Assembly: GCA_002633025.1 (NCBI GenBank)
Contig: NMRB01000243.1
Span: 289,367-353,366 of the forward strand
Source of the DNA: Notospermus geniculatus
Lineage: Eukaryota > Nemertea > Pilidiophora > Heteronemertea > Lineidae
Direction of reading: 5' to 3'
Length of the DNA stretch: 64,000 bases
Part shown: piece after piece, positions 12,801 through 21,908 of the stretch
Layout: each line of letters starts with the position of its first letter
Position numbering within the stretch: the stretch's first letter is position 1
The notes under the pieces: model-generated
What the model was told of the DNA's origin: nothing
What the model saw: the letters and a program-made list of their open reading frames with translations, nothing else
Databases searched by the model: none
Position numbers and translations under genes: made by a program

Positions 12801-15800
12801 GGCCGGGCGAACCAGAAATTCATGTTCGATCATAATACTGGATTGATCCATGCATTTTACACTGATTTCTTAGATAAAGGTAAGAGATCCAAGCGCACTT
12901 TTATAATCTTTGTGAAAAGGCTGTGGCTTGATTTTGACTCCAGTTTGAAATCAGCAGTGTTCTTCATCAGCCATTTTATCACAGCAGGCCACCAGGATAA
13001 AAAATTATTCCAGAACCACCAGACTGAGAATAAGCCCTACTGTGCCAAAATTGTGGATGAAGTATTGATGGTTTATCTACTAAGCTGCCAGGCTAAAAAT
13101 TTCTTATGCCAGCTAACGTCCCGACCTGAAATTCCGCCAACGTCACGATGACGTCACGCACGCCAAAAAAATCGGCACTTTTCGGTTGTCGTCTGCATTG
13201 TTGAAAGTCTGTGTCATCAACGACACAAATTCTTGCACGATGTGAAAGAGGTACCTAGATCCATTGTACCATTTCCCAGTTTCTTATTGAAATCCGCACA
13301 TCAGCTTCAGTTTAAATCTCCGTCAAATGTGTGCGTCACAAGTTTCATGTCGCTCAATTGCTGCCTACGACGAATTTGAAAGAAAACGGCAGGCAGTTTC
13401 AGTCCAGCTGTCCTACGTCCCACCTTTGTTGATTTACCTTAAAATGTGAATGTGCGTATTGTGTAACCCAAAGTTGACATTGTTTCCAATTATTTAAAAA
13501 AACATTGGATTTTTAACCAGGTTTTCGAAGAAAGTCCTGGTTATTAAATTACCGAAAGTGGCGGGCGGTCGGGCGTTTAGGCGTTCGGGCGTTCGGGCGG
13601 TCGGGCGTCCGGGCGGTCGTTTTCTCTTGTCCGCCTGATAACTTAAAAACGACTTGAGATTTTCTTTTGAAATTTTTGGGACATGTTGCTTGTAAGTAGA
13701 CGTTGTTTCCTTTCGATATTCAGCGTCATTCGATTCAAGGTTTGGCCAATAGGGGGCTAAATGTGAAAACAGAAAAAGTGCTATTTCTCCTGAACAAATG
13801 AACGGATCGTCACCAAATTTTTATCATAGGTATATCTAATGACGATACATAACATAATACCCGGGTTTTTCATTTGACCTACTTTTCAAGGTCACAGAGG
13901 TCAAAGTTCGACAAAAGTTACGAACTTGGCANTCTAATGACGATACATAACATAATACCCGGGTTTTTGATTGGACATACTTTTCAAGGTCACAGAGGTC
14001 AAAGTTCTGCAAAAGTTATGAACTTGGGACATTTCATCGTTATTTCAGCTACCAACTTCGTACCTTGCATATATGTGTACTAGAGGGACACCTTCTGAAA
14101 TACCAAGTTTCAGGCTGATCGGACATCCAATATGGCCGCCAGGCAGCATTACCCAAAAAGCATCAAAATGTCGTAACATGGGAACGACTTGACCGAGAAT
14201 TGCTGATATTTGATATGTACATTCTTTGTGATGATCTCAACCTGTGTGTAAATATTCGGCTCTATCTGCCTCTACCTCATTTTATTCACGCCGCCACTTC
14301 GAAAACCTGGTTATTCGCCACGCCCAGCGTGCGCCTTGTTCATAATTTTTTCTGCTTTAAAATGAAATTGGCGAAATTTCAGAACCCCGTTCGGTGGGTG
14401 TTTTGGTTGCGCGGCGCTTGATTTTTGCCTTTGGCTCGGCTGCCAACTTGCGACGGCTGATACTCGGGTTATGTACCAATCAATTTACCTTAGTTTTATA
14501 AAGTGCCTCTGATACAGGTGATACTGCAATCGTATCGCGTTATTCAAAAGAATAACCATCATATTTAGAAGAAACCTCAGATAATTCGCAAATTGGCGAA
14601 ATTTTAGGATCCCCTATATGGGTGATTAACGTCAAAATTTCGACGTCATACTGCTGGCGAAATTTCAGGTCGGGACGTTAAAAGGTGAGGAAAAGAAATT
14701 TGAGTGGAAAATGCTGGTACCGGTAGTGGTATGAATTTCCTGTCATCTTTTTCAGAAATAACGGCTGCCAACAAAGCAAACATTTGCACGTTTGCCGTAA
14801 TAGGAGACACAGAACTTGACCAACCGGTAAGCAGATTACATTTTTTTGTGATCCTTTTTATAGAGGAGGGTAGCTTGCTGTCTGATGCAACAACTTCAGT
14901 TTGAAACTTCACACAGATTTTCGAGAAATCCACCGCATGGTTACCAGTTTTATGATGAACAAATCATTTTATTCACAGGGCTACAGTGTTGAATACCCCT
15001 TACCGAACAACCAAACAACGAAATTGGTCGTGTGTGCGTCTTGCGCCCGAGCCATGCGGGGTCGCTACAAGACACAGAAGATTATAAAAAATGTGGACTT
15101 CGCTTGTGCAATGGGTCAAGGTATGCATATTTTGCCAACTTCACTAATATAAGTAGATGAACTTCTGTATTTGTACCGGTATGTATGTCCTTCACATGTA
15201 TTCAGATACCTCCTTTGGAAACTTTTTGCAGCACAAGACCTCGGCATAAAACAAGTGGGTAGTTTCCAGTGCTTGAATGGCAAGGTGGATTTGTCAACAT
15301 TTGAAGCGGAGCACACGTTAGATGCTTGGGAAGAGCAGTTGGATAAGTTGCGCCAGGAACGTAGCGTACGCAACATCGCGCGTGAAATCAGCCAGGCGAG
15401 GTCACCGGTAACGGTCAAGATTGCTGCGTACCTGAACGGCGAGGGAAGAACTACGGAGCCTGAACTCATCTTTGCCTCAAGTATACCTGGGGTAGGTAAA
15501 CTGATCCATTTGCATCCTCTCATGTAGTATGAAATAGCATGAAGCTTTCCTGTAGCACCATCCACTGTACTACAGTCTCAAAGCGCTTCATGTTATTACC
15601 CCAATCTCTCCTGAAACCTTTCTGGGGAACTCAAGGAGCAGCTCATTCAGCTACCACTTGAACCTTTTAGACCAGTTTACGACTCAGCCGGGAACCAAGT
15701 CTGACACTCAACTACCGTACTGCACCACTGTGCATACCATACACACGAGACAGAAGTGTATGTATGTAGCAAGGCCTGCATGGGTGCCACAAACATTTCT

Positions 15801-18800
15801 CTCCATAGGCCTATCTATAGGAAAGTACATTTCATATATTCCACACTAATTTCAATTTGCAGTTATTGCAACAATGCACTGATCGTCTGCATGCCCGATC
15901 GGCTGTGCGTCGTTTGTACACATCTGACGGCATCATTGTCCTCGACATGGACGATCTGATCCAGTGGGCCGTGGACCATCACATCCTGATGCTGAAGAAG
16001 GAGAAAGTCGGTGATGCTGGAAAGGAGGCTGGGGTGAAGCAGGGCCCTGAGGTGGAGGACGCCGAGAGAGAGGAGGAACAGGAAGAAGGTAGGCCTAATT
16101 ATCAGAGTGCACTTTCAGGAGGTCCTTCATGGTGGGGTACCTCTGTCAGGAAGACACCCTGCTCATGTGCTAACTTCTTGCATCAGGACTTTGTGATTCT
16201 CATTGCTATTGTACTGCATGCTGAATAAAATGAGATGTATTTGATGTATTCCAAATATCTTCACCAATTTCCTAACCTCACGTCTTTCTGGACTACCAGG
16301 TGCCACGTCAATTTTGCCACCACCCTTTATAATGTCTCACTGTTACTATAGACTTTGCACTGGCTCATTGTGACGTCATTTTTGACCAGCAGTCCACGAT
16401 ACTGATGACGTCATCTTCACTCTTCAGAACTTGATGGTTCATCAGCTAATTTCTTCCATAGTGATGTTTACTTCAAATTTTCTGTCCTCTTTTAGGTGTG
16501 AAAGAGGACGCTCCTAAGCCAGAAGATGGTGATAATGAAGAGAACAAAGGTCAAGATGAAGATGACAAAGGTGAAGGTCAAGAAGACGAAGGTGAAGGTC
16601 ACGAGACAGGTGAAGGTGAAGGTCAAACAGAGAAGACTGAGCAGGATGAATTAGCTACCTTGACGCACATTGAGGTGGATGTTCCTCCAGTTGAAGTGAT
16701 ATTACGCTATCCTATTGAGCTCTGGGCTTCGGCTGGAGAAAAATTCAAGGCACCTGCAGGTAAGAAGCATTTTTCTACCGTTCTTAAAATCGCCACAAAT
16801 TATTATAGGTTAAACCTATAATAATTTGTGGCGATTCCTCCAGCACCAGCTGTTCGAATCAGCTGCATTACTTTATACAGCGCTGACAATATCTTTGTAG
16901 CTTTCGTTCTACACTAACTTTACATCTCAGCCCTATTCTTTACCAATTACAAATGTCACTGTTGGTTTCCTCCTACATTAGCTGTACATATCACCTTCAT
17001 TGTTTACAGAGCTAATAATATATCAATGTGATGATCAATAAGGGTTACATATGTGTAATCTTAGTATTACAGACCATAAACCATGTGCAATAAATAATTC
17101 ATGCACAACCTCAGAACACTTTGAATTTGTTTTGCGACTGTGTGCACCGATAAAGCGTGACTGGTTTCTATGTGTACATTGATAATTTATCATACCCGTA
17201 GTCTAGACTATACATGTAGTTACTAGTAAACAAATGCAGACTGTGTGTTCCTATTAGCACTAATAGCAGCCCGAAGTGTTCTTAGGTCGCACGGTCTCTT
17301 TGGCTATTTGTTCTGATTAGCATTTTGAAAGGAATTTATGATTCGTGTCGGGTTTTTCTATGATCAGTCGTCAACACTTGCGACTGTGATACTCTCTGTT
17401 GTGACTTAGGGCATTGATACTCAGAGTTTTGTGGTGGAATGCTTGTGAGATTTTGTATTGTTGGACTAGGCTCGATATGCAGGAGGCAAAAGAATTTGAC
17501 TTAAAGGCATTGGATACATTTTCTCAGTGGATTAAGAGTTTGATTTGAGGCGAACAGCTGGACATTTTTCATTGGATTGAATTTGGCACTTGTATCTCAT
17601 CAGTATTCTGGGAGTTGGTTCTGAAGAATTTGTGGCATATTTTCTCAGATTTGCAATGTGGCTTGCTGGATTCAGCTCATACGTCCCCAGGCAGAGGGAC
17701 GTCGACATTTCATGTGGTTCTCGGTCGAATTCAAGATTAGGAAGATTGTCACCGATAAAAAATGAAAACGAGGAAGAGAATGAAACTAAAATAGAAATTG
17801 TTTCTTCTGATAAACAGGATTTGATGTTGGACAAAAATGGAATTTTTGAAATCAAATGCTTTGAAGGCTGCTAAGTCTGATGGGAGTGCCTCAAAAAATG
17901 CTACAAAACTGAGGCCCAGGCGCAGAACAAATTCAGAGCAAGGGTCATTACCTAGGCTTGTGATTGATAGTGATAGGAATAATGCTAAAAGGCATGAACA
18001 ATGCTCATTGGATATTAAGCCTGGATGTAGTTTTAGGTCTAAAAGTGTGGATTCTAGATACATGAACTCGTCTCGAAAAAGTCGAACTGCCATGATTGAC
18101 AGAGAGACTATGACTGATGAGTTTAAAAATGCACGAATGGTGGAATGCCATTGTAAAAAAAAATCTGTTAAGATAAAAATGCCAGGTGAGATGGCGTTAA
18201 CCTGGAGTGTGATTTTATTTTAGTATCAAATGTGTGTGGTTATAAGCTGTATGAAAAAGATGTGGGATTTTAATGTAATTTAGAAGGAAAGCCTTGTATG
18301 GCGGTATAGATGAATCCCAAATTCCCAGACTGTGCACTTCCGCCGAAATTGTAAACAGAACCTCGACCTGAAACCAGCTGACGTGACGCAATCCATGATT
18401 CAGCAATGGTCGACTCTGACGCAACGTCGTCGAACTCACTGTCGTCGCATGGTTGTGGGGTCCTCTGCGTCACGTCAGTCATTCAGTGCCAGACCGAGGT
18501 TCTGTTTGCCATTTCGGCGGAAGTGCGCAGATCTTTCTCGTTTTCGTTAATTTGGGATTTGTCTATTGGCTGATGTTTATGCCTGGCCACTTTGACTGCC
18601 CAGCAATCACTTTTGTGAATTCTCACCCTGTAAATGCTCCGAATTCGCTTGAATGATTGATTCCTTGCTTATTTCTTCATCAGGTGTCGTCGCGAGGCAA
18701 GAAAGGAAGAAACGCTGGCAAGAGGAGAGGGCTGCCGTCGTTCAGCAACTCGAGACAGAGAAACACATCCTCAGACAGATGCAGGGGCGGCGACTTCATG

Positions 18801-21015
18801 AGGGAAGTCCTGGAACGTACAAGACGACGAACGACCCTGACCTGCCGGTGATGATCGAGGGGAACTGGCAGGAGGCAACTGAGGAGGAACAGCAGAAACA
18901 TGATGCAGTTCATCTGTTGCAGGTAAAAATGTTAATTGTGTTGTATACTGTAGACCCTTTTATTTTTGCAGCCTTAAGGCCTCTACACACTTGTTCGGAT
19001 TATGGTGCGATTTTCAGATGATAATGTTGTTCGTGTTAAGGAAACAATGTCAGTAATGGAAAAGGAGGCAAAATTGTAAAGGGTAATTTTCTCATTACCA
19101 TAGTTGAAATTACCATTGTCCTTTTTTCTTGTCCAGACTCATCTATCAGAAGTGAAGAACACGCAAGATTCCGACAGCTTGAGAACATGCAACCAGGCCA
19201 CATCCCACAGACTCTACGGACAACCTAAAATGGTAAGCTATCTGTATATCCTTCAATTGTTTGGAGTTGGCTGATTTATTTCTTAGATTTTTGGCAAGAA
19301 ATTTACTAAGACCTGTGGCAAGCCCAATCCACATTTTCACTTTTCCCCCCAATTTTCTTGTAATGCCGAATAAGGACTTACTTGTAGATTACTGTTTTTG
19401 AAGACTGTGGGCCCTGTATTCAGAAAATTTGATCAAAATTTGGCCATGTGGATCAGACTTACCGTAAGGGTATTGCATGACAGGTTTTTTTTCTGTGCCA
19501 AGTGTTGAAACAGTCATCAGGAACATACTCCTTTTAGTCCTTTCCATTTTTCCCAACATTACACACTGGATTTGAGCTATTTTGACCGTGACCTTTCTGT
19601 TTTGTAGCGGCGTGTCCAGGTGTACCCGAACGGAGAGAGCCTGAGTAGAGCGGTCTACGTCTGGGGTGAAAATCTCAGCCAGATTCTGGAGAATGCTACA
19701 ATGAGATTAAATTTGAGAAAACGTGCCAAGTATTTGTTTGATGCAACTGGACAGTTGGTAGGTACCGGTACTCCTCCCTGTGATTCTGACCTACGTATCT
19801 CTATCAGACCCCGAATTTGCTCCAAAATCCCTCATCTGTGCAGTCCATCATCTGTAAAGGTGGTGTTCCACTTGAGAGGTTTCTTCAGCTGGGAAGTCCC
19901 AGTGACTTTAGTTCTGTCTTTAAAATGAAGCCTGTCACAGTGGCATTATTGCTTTCATTACAGATTACCTCCTATGGACAAGTTGAACGTGACATGCTCC
20001 TGTGTGCATCCATGGGCAAGCCATACCTGAAACCACGCGACTTGAAGGAGGAAATAGAGATCAAGGCTAACTGGTCACGTGCTCGCAAGAAATACGGACC
20101 TTCGGCCACTGATATTGAAGTGTTTACAAACAAGAATCCTCGCGTCGATGTAAGTTATTTGGACTTTTGTCTGAATTGAAGCAATAACTGAATCAATGAA
20201 GTAGTTCTTCTAAATCCCAAAACTAAGCTCCATCGAGAGGTTTCTGGTTTGACTAGGATAACGTACCGGTATCGGTATTGATAATTTGATGATCAGGTGA
20301 GAAAGTCCTGGAGCTAAAATATCCCACTATTAGATCCTTCAGGACCACAGCTGTACCACATGTAGGCCTATATCATGGTTGGCCAATTTGGGACACCTTA
20401 CATGTATACACTTTTGACCCTCCCTATCTTAAAGGGACTGTTCGTTTTCATCACCTGAGGAATCTGAGTTGTGATCCTTGGGAAAACGAAAAAGCTATGC
20501 ACTTGCAAATTGCAGGGATTATTTGTTGTGCTGTACGGAGTAATCACTGCAATTTACAGCTTCATATCTTTCTCCATTTTCTCAAGGATCACAACTCAGA
20601 TTACTCAACTGACGAAAACAAACAGCCCCTTTCACGCTGGTACCCACGTTATCAAAAAACGCTACTGACGCCTGCTGAACATCGTTTGGAGCTAGAATGA
20701 AGAATGCCGATCAATGTTCTGTATTTTGAGATCTATCATGGAAAGAATGCCACCTGGTCCTGAGTGAGTTCAATGTGGCATCGACGTATCATTTTTAGGA
20801 CAAACAGACTGGATAGCAGTAGGCCTACTTTGTAATCATGTTTTTGTTTCAAAAATGAAATACTTTTGCAGGTTGATCCATTTGGACCACCAAGCCTTGC
20901 AGAATCTGCGGGAAAGAGGCCACCACGGCCGAAATCTGCCAAGCATTCCACGCCAGCCGTAGATGATGACACGGAATTCATAGATGAATTAAATGGTGGC
21001 GTGGACGAGGTGTAA
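847..21015 (+). CDS. DCDC1: Doublecortin domain-containing protein 1-like, 5' incomplete
   Basis: Exons: 847-1009, 1884-2086, 2274-2403, 2714-2886, 3522-3704, 4095-4283, 4802-4979, 5250-5502, 6502-6640, 7137-7244, 7427-7606, 8145-8299, 8731-8854, 9222-9383, 9678-9836, 10108-10357, 10938-11118, 11482-11643, 11823-12020, 12662-12879, 14756-14826, 14979-15120, 15232-15491, 15863-16088, 16496-16759, 18684-18922, 19137-19232, 19608-19757, 19964-20149, 20872-21015. Every junction is GT-AG and every phase fits, giving 5,286 nt and 1,761 residues to a TAA. The first visible exon starts in phase 0 inside a doublecortin repeat, so earlier exons exist. Doublecortin repeats carry signatures such as RRLFLSDGTEVFD, LRLVVYKNG, ARRLFDEQG, VRRLYTSDG and AKYLFDATGQL; QxW motifs mark two beta-trefoils. 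This order is that of animal DCDC1 (formerly split as DCDC1 and DCDC5). Doublecortin domains bind tubulin, so a microtubule or spindle role is inferred from the family. The product is close to the human length of about 1,780. Confidence 0.85.
1099..1647. mobile_element. 549-bp MITE dense in CGTTT words
   Basis: Perfect 15-bp terminal inverted repeats (GGGATCGTCTCCAAA and its complement), flanked by a 6-bp target duplication TAAGTA at 1093-1098 and 1648-1653. The interior holds more than thirty CGTTT or AAACG words on both strands and no coding capacity. It fills most of DCDC1 intron 1. Confidence 0.85.
2900..3235. repeat. 22-nt minisatellite in DCDC1 intron 4
   Basis: About fifteen tandem units of roughly ACCCATTGAATACAAGACATTC. 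Some units are shortened to ACCCTTGA or changed to GTCTCCC. The array starts just after the donor of exon 4. It is noncoding; open frames across it are by-products of the period. Confidence 0.9.
3252..3464. mobile_element. MITE, ends AATGGGGAACTTTCC
   Basis: Inverted ends AATGGGGAACTTTCC and GGAAAGTTCCCCATT. A second inner pair (TCCAAGAACGTCATGAAATT and its near-complement) makes almost the whole 213 bp palindromic. It ends 57 bp before DCDC1 exon 5. Confidence 0.8.
4560..4680. repeat. transposon fragment and TAATTAATAGTAG short repeat
   Basis: GGCACTTTCTAGTAGAGATA, followed by CCGGAAGTG, resembles one arm of the hairpin at 24931-25014. It is followed by three copies of TAGTAGTTATAATTAA. This lies in DCDC1 intron 6, downstream of exon 6. 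Confidence 0.45.
6145..6235 (+). repeat. tRNA-like SINE head
   Basis: GGTCCCAGGTTCGAATCTAG is a good tRNA-type B box, preceded by a G+C-rich region that could be the A-box side. It lies in the roughly 1-kb intron 8 of DCDC1 (5503-6501). No tRNA cloverleaf closes, so it is read as a SINE fragment. Confidence 0.45.
6704..6936. mobile_element. MITE of the TACTGTAAA / AATTTTCGCG family
   Basis: Ends TACTGTAAAGCA and TGCTTTACAGTA with repeated ATTTTCGCG words inside. Related copies, with TA target duplications, are at 10561-10765 and 21712-21908. Confidence 0.8.
7800..8130. repeat. degenerate tandem repeat TCTAAGTTCCATAATCTGTAG
   Basis: Fifteen or so diverged units of 18-22 nt built from TCTAAGTTC, ATAATC and TGTAG. 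They run up to the acceptor of exon 12 and form most of DCDC1 intron 11. No stable consensus length is visible by eye. Confidence 0.7.
8333..8556. mobile_element. 224-bp foldback MITE
   Basis: The first 52 bases from TATCACTCCAAAAGAGCGCA are repeated inverted and almost exactly at the right end. The inner part is also partly self-complementary, with several TGACGTC words. It starts 33 bp after the donor of DCDC1 exon 12. Confidence 0.85.
8890..9085 (-). repeat. SINE, antisense
   Basis: GGATTGAACCAGGAACCTGC is an inverted B box, preceded by CAGGAGGAAACCGGAGTGCC. The same two blocks occur at 9455-9580 and in the copy split by a MITE at 10490-10885, which defines a local SINE family. Confidence 0.6.
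9222..10357 (+). other. DCDC1: fourth doublecortin repeat (exons 14-16)
   Basis: Visible residues about 755-895. It opens with MRLMVLRNGEKDANA, has a basic and acidic insertion in exon 15 (residues 781-815), and closes with LPFAARRLFDEQGRE and IIYVSCGEPWTDP. Exon 16 is the clearest single doublecortin match in the window. Confidence 0.75.
9455..9580 (-). repeat. SINE fragment, antisense
   Basis: Contains CGCAGGAGGAAACAAGAGTG as in the copy at 8890-9085, then degenerates before the B box. It lies in DCDC1 intron 14. Confidence 0.5.
10490..10885 (-). repeat. SINE split by a MITE
   Basis: The left part, 10490-10558, has GTAGGAGGAAACCTGAGTG. The right part, 10768-10885, has GATCGAACCTGGAACCTCCG. 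They match consecutive parts of the SINE at 8890-9085, and the interval between them is the MITE at 10561-10765. Confidence 0.65.
10561..10765. mobile_element. TACTGTAAA-family MITE inserted in a SINE
   Basis: Ends CTGTAAAACG and GGTTTACAG between TA target duplications (10559-10560, 10766-10767). The interior is rich in TTCGCG and CGCGAAAAT. It interrupts the SINE at 10490-10885. Confidence 0.85.
11270..11462 (-). repeat. SINE of the GAAGCGCTTTGA-tail family, antisense
   Basis: The left end, AAGCGCTTCACACATTATTA, is the inverted form of a shared 3' tail. The right end holds an inverted B box, GGGGATCGAACCCGCGACC. Relatives: 12230-12380, 15565-15730, 47390-47680 and 49990-50050. Confidence 0.65.
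12230..12380 (-). repeat. SINE, antisense
   Basis: ATCTCAAAGCGTCCCACATT followed by GACTGGGAATCAAACCCATG (inverted B box), the order seen at 11270-11462. It ends where the next element begins. Confidence 0.55.
12386..12586. mobile_element. MITE with TGTGACCC ends
   Basis: Inverted ends TGTGACCCTCCACCAGAAAA and its near-complement. The core (GATGACACCAGGAGA, then AGACAGACAATATTGAAA) is shared with 31103-31304 and 38886-39087, whose ends differ. Confidence 0.8.
13114..14680. mobile_element. outer element of a nested pair
   Basis: The ends TAACGTCCCGACCTGAAATT and its inverted near-copy (ATTTCAGGTCGGGACGTTA) enclose 1.57 kb in DCDC1 intron 20. A second complete element (13515-14312) sits inside, so the original outer element was about 0.77 kb. 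Confidence 0.7.
13515..14312. mobile_element. inner element, ends AACCAGGTTTTCGAAG
   Basis: Perfect 16-bp inverted ends AACCAGGTTTTCGAAG and CTTCGAAAACCTGGTT. Inside: GGGCGGTCGGGCG tandem words, two copies of a 97-bp block containing AAGGTCACAGAGGTCAAAG that abut at the single n at 13932, and a GGCCGCCA segment shared with the 145-bp repeats at 28151 and 62770. Confidence 0.75.
15232..16759 (+). other. DCDC1: fifth doublecortin repeat and acidic repeats (exons 23-25)
   Basis: Visible residues about 1290-1380 form a doublecortin repeat (VTVKIAAYLNGEG, then ARSAVRRLYTSDGIIVLDMD). Exon 25 follows with GEGQ- and DEGEG-type acidic repeats (residues about 1404-1450). PPVEVILRYPIELWASAGEK begins a region that looks like the second half of another repeat. 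Confidence 0.7.
15565..15730 (-). repeat. SINE, antisense
   Basis: TCTCAAAGCGCTTCATGTTA, then TTACCCCAATCTCTCC, is the inverted tail of the SINE at 47390-47680. A degenerate head follows toward 15730. Confidence 0.6.
16788..16836. repeat. perfect 24-bp palindrome arms, 1-nt loop
   Basis: AATCGCCACAAATTATTATA at 16788 begins an arm of 24 bases that is exactly complemented by 16813-16836, with a single A between. It starts 29 bases after the donor of exon 25. Confidence 0.95.
17460..18225 (+). other. unexplained reading frames in DCDC1 intron 25
   Basis: Intron 25 (16760-18683) is the longest in the gene. It contains a short frame at 17477 (MQEAKEFDLKALDTFSQWIK), then a 94-codon frame to 17874 and an overlapping 128-codon frame at 17837-18223 rich in Lys, Arg, Ser and acidic residues. 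The frames run in sequence on the plus strand and look like one reading frame broken by a stop and a frameshift. I recognise no domain. A decayed retroelement ORF1 or gag-like gene is the simplest guess; a nested host gene is less likely. Confidence 0.3.
18306..18566. mobile_element. MITE of the ATAGAC / CTTCCGCCGAAATC family
   Basis: Shares ACTTCCGCCGAAAT, GACCTGAAACC and TGACGCAATCCATGATTCAG with 32136-32382 and 41600-41848. The ends are mirror images (ATAGAT and TCTAT with AATCCCAAATT). It lies about 120 bp before DCDC1 exon 26. Confidence 0.8.
18684..21015 (+). other. DCDC1: coiled region and last doublecortin repeat (exons 26-30)
   Basis: Exon 26 has a charged helical stretch (RQERKKRWQEERAAVVQQLE, visible residues about 1495-1525). 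Exons 28-29 carry the last repeat (RRVQVYPNGESL, then KRAKYLFDATGQLITSYG; residues 1603-1680). Exon 30 is a basic tail (KRPPRPKSAKHS) ending in an acidic DELNGGVDEV before TAA at 21013-21015. Confidence 0.75.
20432..20632. mobile_element. MITE, ends AAGGGGCTGTTCGTTTT
   Basis: Inverted ends AAGGGACTGTTCGTTTTC and AAAACAAACAGCCCCTT, with inner GAGTTGTGATCCTTG arms. A close copy is at 44490-44697. It lies in DCDC1 intron 29. Confidence 0.85.
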
Positions 21016-21151
21016 AATACTCAAGACTGTACGGTAGGCCACAGTTATTTCAAGGATACAGGTTGCTAAAATAGACGATCTGCTCAGAAATCAAGGGGCA
21101 AGTATCAGATAAGGTGTTATTGCCCTAGAGACAGTAATTGGCGGCTGGTTA

Positions 21152-21439
21152 CAGTACACGTCACAATTGACATCCCTAAATTCGCGAAAGTTACGCGCAA
21201 GTCGCTCGTAACTTACGCAACAACTCACGAGCTATGTTACGCGTAACTTACGAGGTGAATTACGCAGTGAGTTACGCGAATTTCGCTAGCTACGCAGTGA
21301 TTAACGAGGCGAGTTACGCGACTTTGGTGAGTTACGCGGTGAGTTACGGGAAACCAAAGCCGTGAGTTATGCATAAGTTACGCGTAACTTACGAGTAACA
21401 TACGCGAAGCCCTAGGGATGTCAATTATGACCTGTACTG
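21152..21439. mobile_element. 288-bp MITE full of GTTACGCG words
   Basis: Ends CAGTACACGTCACAATTGAC and GTCAATTATGACCTGTACTG between TA duplications (21150-21151, 21440-21441). CAGT ends with TA duplication suggest a Tc1/mariner-type origin. About a dozen TTACG words fill the interior. Confidence 0.85.
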
Positions 21440-21711
21440 TATAAAACAGGAAGAAACTGAATATCTGTGCTATCAGAAATTTGTCGTATCGTTCATGTGA
21501 AGAGTAGATTTGAATAATTTTCAAAAAAATATGAACTCACTATAGTTCACTTTTGGAGGTCCATTATCTTTTTTTATCCAGGAAAAAATAGCTGTCGAAG
21601 TGAAATGAGATAGTATTTCACTTTACGTAATGCTTTTGTAATGTCAGCCTCTAAGAAATTTTCTGTGAACTCTGTTGAAGTGCCTCAAGAATATTTGACC
21701 TTCTTTGAATA

Positions 21712-21908
21712 CTGTAAACCGTGAAATTTTCGCGAGTGTTGTATTTTCGCGATGAGGGGTCAAAACGCTAACTTAAATCGCGTGAAAACTGCTGGGTCTT
21801 AAACATTTCTGAAGCCCAAGGGCCATTATCACGAAATTTATTCTTGGCGAATTTGCAAAGTACGAAAATCGCAAACAATTAGCGCCGTGGAAATTTCACT
21901 GTTTACAG
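21712..21908. mobile_element. TACTGTAAA-family MITE
   Basis: Ends CTGTAAACCGTGAAATTTTC and GAAATTTCACTGTTTACAG with TA duplications at 21710-21711 and 21909-21910. Same family as 10561-10765. Confidence 0.9.

Larger units (their letters stand above)
10938..15120 (+). other. DCDC1: acidic linker, second beta-trefoil, Cys-containing segment (exons 17-22)
   Basis: Exon 17 is an acidic linker (visible residues about 945-976). Exons 18-21 carry the second beta-trefoil (residues about 990-1190), with LKWPWERIM, YQRWIISSSGLI and FMFDHNTGLIHAF as strand and Q-x-W signatures. Exon 22 holds VVCASCARAMRGRYK, a short C-x2-C segment that I recall as conserved in DCDC1 proteins; I know no function for it. 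Confidence 0.65.

Noticed and set aside
12663-13151. 162-codon frame continuing past DCDC1 exon 20
   Set aside because: The first 72 codons are exon 20. The rest runs over a good GTAAGA donor into the intron and the edge of a transposon.
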